Assembly (NCBI RefSeq): GCF_001949145.1
Contig: NW_019091418.1
Location: forward strand, 2,083,903-2,147,902
Length of the DNA stretch: 64,000 bases
Direction: 5' to 3'
DNA from: Acanthaster planci
Taxonomy: Eukaryota; Echinodermata; Asteroidea; Valvatida; Acanthasteridae
Of the stretch, positions 58,815-64,000 are shown piece by piece (within the stretch, counting starts at the first letter, position 1; each line of letters begins with the position of its first letter). Under the pieces are notes generated by a model. That model saw only the letters and a program-made list of their open reading frames with translations. It was not told where the DNA came from and ran no database searches. The translations under genes were made by a program, and so were the position numbers.

Positions 58815-60314
58815 TAATAAACGCCCCGCCGTGCCCTGCCTCAGCGCATCCCACAGCCTAGCCCAAGCTGTTGGCTGCTTTTGCCTGCCACGTGGTTTAT
58901 CTTTCGTTGGTTGCCGTGTACATTCGCTCTTCTGACGTGTTTGAAATAAAGGAAACCAGTTCAGAGGGACAAAACAGACTTTTGAAAGTACCGTTCACAC
59001 CTCACAAATCGTGCGGTGCGTCTGCTTAATTTCTGTCTGTTAAGGTTGTGTAATCCATGCTGTTTATTATTTCACTGGTTATTTGGTGACTGTTGGAAAA
59101 CAAAAGAACAAAACGAACTGCTGCATGGCTTACCCAGAAAGAACACTGACCAAGCCCGCACAATTGGTAATTTCGAGGGCGTAATGTCAACACTCGTTCA
59201 TGCACTGCTAGTAATAACACTTGAGAAATAGGTTTGCGGGTACACAATGGAATCAATCTCTTTTGGGCGAGGTGTGGTTCTTTAAAGAACCGTTGAGTGT
59301 TAACTCGTCGTTTCGGAATAACACTGGAAAATGTCGTACCCGAAAGTGGCGCGAATCCTAAAATTGGGCACTTTTTCGCCGCGCACTTTTACAAAAGGGG
59401 AAATTAACAAAAGTCAAAAATACTCCGATTCATAACTCAATGTCATATACCCGCTACAAAGTTCTGATGACATTTTATTTTGGCCCCATTTTCCAATTTT
59501 TTTTCCGAAGTGCAAAATGAACTCTTCAAATGCGTCACGTAAAGGCACCGAGTAAATATTCCACGTATACTGGCACTTCAGCAGTGCAGAGCGTGCGATG
59601 ACTTCGACATGTCGATACCGCGTTGCGGCTTATACTCTGCAGCTGATACGCCGACTTTAAATTTTAATGTGCAATTTTTTGCTTGACGCGGCAAAATGTA
59701 TGTGTATATTTATCAGGCAAGTTTGCATGAACCACTTTCCCAATCCTTTTGGCAATACCAGCGTCTCCTCACAAATCTTTTAATGCTATGGCTCCACCAT
59801 TTTCATTCAAAGCCCCAAAGCTTTGTTCGGGCCGCGTGTGAGACCAGGGTAGCACACAATACAGTAGGTCACTTGGTCTGATACTCTTCACCAAAAAAAA
59901 AAAATCTCAATTTTTCTTTTACCGATTTCAACCGATCAAAAATGAAATGATCAATAAAAAGCAGGAAATATCCAATGTAATAAAAATATTAACAGATATC
60001 ATAAGAATTTCAAAACCTGCACGGCTGAGTCCCCAAACTAGTGTTTGTCAATACTGACAAGAGATACCACTAATCCTTTAGTCCTCTAATCATACCGCAA
60101 AAGCAGCCTTTTTTTCGAGATGCTTTCCCCCTTCCAACTCATCTCTTTTGTCGCAAACTAAATCGGGAAATCTGAGCTAAAGTTGACCCGAATATTCATG
60201 AGTTTTGTATTTATGCACGGTGTAAAGCCCCGATTATCTGGAGGTTTAACCCCGAATAACCGCCGGTTAAAAAACGGAATTCTCCCCTCATGTTTTTTTT
60301 AATAGCCTATTATT
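58815..60314. other. No gene seen
   Basis: Moderately CpG-rich (58820-58940 and 59530-59640) with frames of 60-76 codons and no family signature. Includes the CTGCAGCTGATACG relic at 59639. Confidence 0.45.
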
Positions 60315-60420
60315 GCATTCCTGTCGATAATACGTTAAGCTTCGGCCATAATACCCTTACTCTTCCAAGGTTTTAAATAAGTAAACAATCGTTTGAATTT
60401 GTGTAACAATGATGTGGAGG
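60315..60420 (+). repeat. Continuation of the orphan 3' flank
   Basis: ATTCCTGTCGATA, ATACCCTTA and a diverged TAAACAATCGTTTGAAT segment align in order with 40010-40130 after copy 1. Weak but collinear. Confidence 0.45.
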
Positions 60421-61139
60421 GTTACTGGGAAATATCTTGCATTGGCAATTCAATAACTATAAAAATAAATAGATGTTGGTTTAATGTCCTTACACTGATA
60501 AATAAAGTCCCCTGTTTGTTCAATCACGGGTATGCCTGGTGTGTTGGAATCAGCTTTCCATGATTGTCACCATCGAGTCTTGGGTTTTCATGGATGTTGA
60601 AACAAATCGTTTTTTGGGGGGGCCTGGCCAGACACAGCATAGCATAGGTATCAAAGCTTTGTCTTGATGCATAATCACACTTTAGGTCTTTTCTTACAAA
60701 GCGGTTTTTGAGTGTTGTTGGACGAAGTTCAGTCGTCAAAATGGTTACAAGATGATAATTTGGTTCGTAGACAAATGACTCAGTGTGGAACTTAACTCAG
60801 TGGAATCCCAAAGGGTAGATTGACACCCAACGTGATAGTCAATAATCCATATATAATCAAAATACCTGCCCGAAATGTGCAGCTGTGGAATACATAAACA
60901 CGTATAAGACGTATACACCGATTAATGTGTCACCTTCACCAACACACACGATGCCCAAACCAATGCAAATGCAGTTCGCCAAAGAAGTAACCATCCAAAG
61001 GACATAATAGGCGATATAACAGGATCTGACGAAAAATATAGGCAAAGCAAGATTGAAGAATAGCGACGGCAGCTGCAGGCGAACAGCACCCCCAATGTCT
61101 TAGGACAGCCTTAGACACAGCCATATAGAATCAAGGAAC
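60421..61139. other. No gene called
   Basis: Minus-strand frames of 60-71 codons (60524-60739, 60857-61124) are unrecognised. A G8 tract is at 60614. Confidence 0.45.
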
Positions 61140-61262
61140 TATATAAGCAGAAAACGAATTGCAAAGTTAATACAGAAAAAGAAAAAGGAAAGACCGACTG
61201 GCTCGAGATTTGAACCAGAGATCTCTAGAACATCGGGCCAACTCTCTGAGCTACCCAGCCCT
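61140..61262 (-). mobile_element. tRNA-derived SINE (minus)
   Basis: The minus strand starts GGGCTGGGTAGCTCAGAGAG and then TTGG, a clear A box (TAGCTCAG...TTGG). It has CTGGTTCAAATCTCGAGCCA, a clear B box, at tRNA spacing. GGGCTGG pairs poorly with its 3' partner, so it is not a working tRNA. A T/C-rich tail follows toward 61140. Confidence 0.6.
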
Positions 61263-62079
61263 TGCCATCTGTCAATTTCTTGTTCGAAATGCTAATCACA
61301 ACAGAAACTCCTCGGAAACTAACTTATAACGATAGTTTGGACGCAGGAATATCACATTTGACACTGGTATCGAGAGAACAATGCAGAGCTACCCACACGA
61401 GCCATTTTACCTCGCAACGAAAGGCTCAAAGTTTGAAATAGGCCTAGGCATGTGGATTACTGAGTATAAACAAATCCAAAGCCTGAGCCTTTCAATGGCT
61501 CAATTTGAATGTCGTTTAAGCTGAACTTGTTTGTGCGGTCTTAATGTCTCTAAATGAAATGATATTGAATTAAATGGATCACCGGCATAGATGATTTCAA
61601 GTAGAAAGAGTTCCCCTTTTCTATTGGGGGAGGCTGAGTGAGGGTTGGAAATGAAGTGCGAGCACGAGGCCTTTTTCGGTTGAATAAGAAAACTGAGAAA
61701 TTGTCTTAAAACTTTTCCATGCGTAAGATGAATCCACGCACACAGGAAAAATTTTTCCGATAACACCACCGTAGAACAGTACTCTATTTAATATATATAC
61801 TGTATAATGACAATGCCTCACGCTTTTTACCTTATCACAGCATTTGCATAATTTATGTTACTGTGGGTTAAAAATCAATCAACGTTTTCATCAAATATAG
61901 GCTGAAGGGGAATTCTCAACGCTGAATAAATGTATCGACGCATAGAGCCACTGAGAAACCCTTGACAAGGTGTGTTTCTGCTCAATGCCCTCAATATTTA
62001 CAGTGTAGCAAGCAGAGCTCTCGCACAACCCATAATGATAACTGGCCAATGAACAGCGCTTTCTTTTAACGTTTTTTTG
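61263..62079. other. No gene seen
   Basis: Unique sequence. Minus-strand frames of 66-89 codons show no family signature. Confidence 0.5.
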
Positions 62080-63293
62080 TTCTAACATATCTGTGAATTG
62101 ATCCAACATTCCAAGGTACTCGACCGATGTGCGGGTTAAAGTAAGTTTCGGCGATCGGTGTCTACATTACTTAGGTAAGTATTAACGTTAACAAATTAGC
62201 GCTCACAGTTTCTTGTTTTCATATCAAACTTTAAGTATTCTTAGCTCATACTGATTAAAACCACTTTGTATTCATGTCGAATAATCGAAAAAAAAATCTG
62301 TTGACCTAAGGTTAACATTCCTGTGGAATTTTGCATTTTAATTGGCGTTACCAAGGCTATGTATGCCTTGGCTCACATAAAATTGCTGGTTGTTGGTACA
62401 GACCAGGGTGATTTTTCTATCTTTCCCTCTAGCTATATGTGCTCAAGGAACTGACTATTTCACGTGTGCTTCTGTTTTCATTGGTTTCATGCTCGAGACA
62501 CCAATCTCATGCATAAGTGCTTTCACAACTGAACTCCTGAACAAATCTGTCTCAATGCAAAATGTAAATTTGTAAACAATTTCAGTTTTTGTTTCATGTT
62601 TTGAAATGAAAGGAATTCCCATACGTGGAGTATCTTCTGATCTTCTTTTTTTATTAATGCATCAGTTCAGTTCTAAAATTCGTTGCTATCCCACAGAGTG
62701 ACCTTATATTTAACTCACAATTACAAACTTGAAATTTTAGCACCTTCTGGTCCTTACAAAACAAAACAAAAATCTAATTTTCCATTGGTCCTACTAAGTG
62801 ACCCGATTCAGTATCTCAGTGGGTCCATTGCATATCGATCGTGAACCTTAAAATTTACTTTTTTTACTGATTCTAGTTCACAAATAAAAGGACGCGTAAG
62901 GGCCACGTCTTGCATAACAGTGGTGACCAAGCAGTGGAGAGTTACCATGTGACCCGTTTGCTTTTCCTTGAGGCGTTTATTTACAAGCTTGTGTAAAATG
63001 AGCTAATTGATTTAATGTTTTACACAATGTTAATTTTAAGGAAGAATAGGACAGTTTACTTCCCTACAAATGTTGTTGGTGTATGAGACGGAGAGAACCC
63101 CCCCTGCTTTGTGTAGGTCATTGTCTCGCAGGAATCTNNNNNNNNNNNNNNNNNNNNNNNCGGTCTCATTTCTTGCTGGGTATAATAACCCTTCAGTACA
63201 CGTTTTGGATCTGTCAATATTGCTTTCAATGTATCTGTCATATTAGGTCGAAACGGATATTTCTACTCTGATTCTTGAACAGACTTGCAAAAG
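62080..63293 (+). repeat. 5' flank of glycosyltransferase copy 3
   Basis: Paralogous to 44950-47059 (anchors listed there). The last ~120 bases before the start codon match best: TATTAGGTCGAAACGGATAT against TATTAGGTCGAAGCGGTTAT. The ~900-base block found at copy 2 is absent and a 23-N gap lies near that point. Confidence 0.75.
63138..63160. other. Assembly gap (23 N)
   Basis: Run of 23 unknown bases in the copy 3 upstream flank. Confidence 0.99.
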
Positions 63294-63363
63294 ATGGCCT
63301 CCGAGCAAGTGTATAAAATTCTGTTTTTCCTCCAGTCTGCGGCCTTCATCTTGTTCATCATTA
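63294..63363 (+). CDS. Glycosyltransferase copy 3, exon 1 (partial gene)
   Basis: Seventy bases encode MASEQVYKILFFLQSAAFIL then FII and end at ATTA|GTAAGTG, matching exon 1 of copy 2 in length, phase and donor. The few differences are mostly silent, which suggests constraint and so a functional third copy. The catalytic exon would be about 2 kb downstream, past the window end. Confidence 0.75.
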
Positions 63364-64000
63364 GTAAGTGATTGATTTAGCAAATACTTTTGTTCTTCCA
63401 ATTGAAAACCTCCCTTAGTAGACTAGTTCACTATCAAAGATTATTTATGTGTGCATGTGTATAAATTACAAGGGTAGGCAGTGATCATGAGTGGCCCACT
63501 GGATATGTTCAGAGGCATACATTTCGACGCCATTTTCTCTCAATTTCTACAGTTTGTCTTTACTTTTGTCTTCAGAAAACCGCCTACAACTGTCCTAGCT
63601 TTTAGGTTCTGATCTAAAGAGATTTTTTGAGTTAAGACTTCAATAAAGACTTGAAATATCTCTTTCGTTCTAAGAGCACAAGGTCGACAAAAATCCGTAT
63701 GGATCCTGTCTGTATGAGCTCATAAACTAGCTGTGCGATACGTTAGGGTACCATGCACCACTCTTCCGCGAACTGAATTGCGGGTTGTTGAGGTTTTCCA
63801 GATATTGGTTTCAACACCGTTCGCTCAATAAAAAGTAACGTTTGGCTTGAAAAAAAAAACTACAGTGCATACTCTCGTCCTGTTTTGGACGTGATTTAAT
63901 TATTTTCCAACGCTACATGCCTATAAGCGGTTTGAATGTTGGGGGTTAAGCCTGAAACGGCAATGAAGCCATGATTAAGAAATGAGACTGGTCTTTCGCT
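63364..64000 (+). other. Start of copy 3 intron
   Basis: Follows the donor. No repeat or exon recognised before the window ends. Confidence 0.55.

Noticed and set aside
61198-61262. Considered a functional tRNA gene
   Set aside because: A and B boxes are good, but the acceptor ends do not pair properly and a SINE-like tail follows.

Overview
The window is repeat-rich, intron-dominated DNA from an invertebrate animal. Marine deuterostome ancestry is the best guess (sea star, sea urchin or amphioxus). That guess rests on content rather than a marker gene: a multi-copy family-77-like nucleotide-sugar transferase, a sulfotransferase-like relic, several non-LTR retrotransposon families, tRNA-derived SINEs, many inverted-repeat elements, and a left third saturated with the palindrome GTACATGTAC. 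Nothing bacterial (operons, ribosome binding sites, CRISPR) is present. The assembly has gaps at 3938-3951, 21112-21808 and 63138-63160, and a lone N at 24329.

Region 1 to ~21 kb holds few genes. Three possible exons carry splice-site support: a short first exon (169-214, +), a type II transmembrane exon (751-1070, -) and a signal-peptide exon with a GC donor (17894-18004, -). Otherwise it holds LINE remnants (2945-4415, 9937-10600), a perfect 31-bp x 4 minisatellite, an odd cluster of a GTGACAAACGTT motif near 7.0-7.9 kb, small inverted-repeat elements, and GTACATGTAC clusters about every few hundred bases. These clusters become rare to the right of the 697-base gap.

Region ~21.8 to 38 kb is a transposon graveyard. 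It has a 208-bp MITE, a 280-bp hairpin built around a tRNA-Thr(AGU)-like core, a LINE relic, a broken sulfotransferase-like gene (28519-29105) and a 1756-bp foldback element whose arms are made of CGACG-type repeats, flanked by TGAT on both sides.

Region 38 to 64 kb is a decaying tandem array of one glycosyltransferase gene. Copy 1 (38480-39706) is a pseudogene with a lost splice acceptor, a SINE in the exon, a stop and a frameshift. Copy 2 looks intact: exon 1 at 47060-47129 encodes a signal anchor and exon 2 at 49234-50189 encodes the catalytic domain, giving 341 residues when joined. Copy 3 contributes only exon 1 (63294-63363) before the window ends. Duplicated 5' and 3' flanks (44950/62080; 39707/54735/60315) mark the array. 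Into it have been inserted a broken SAM plus C2H2 gene on the minus strand (52077-53156), a 3.23-kb element with inverted repeats of about 0.8-1.0 kb (55585-58814), and several SINEs and MITEs. The only function that can be stated with some confidence is a Golgi-type lumenal glycosyltransferase activity for copy 2.
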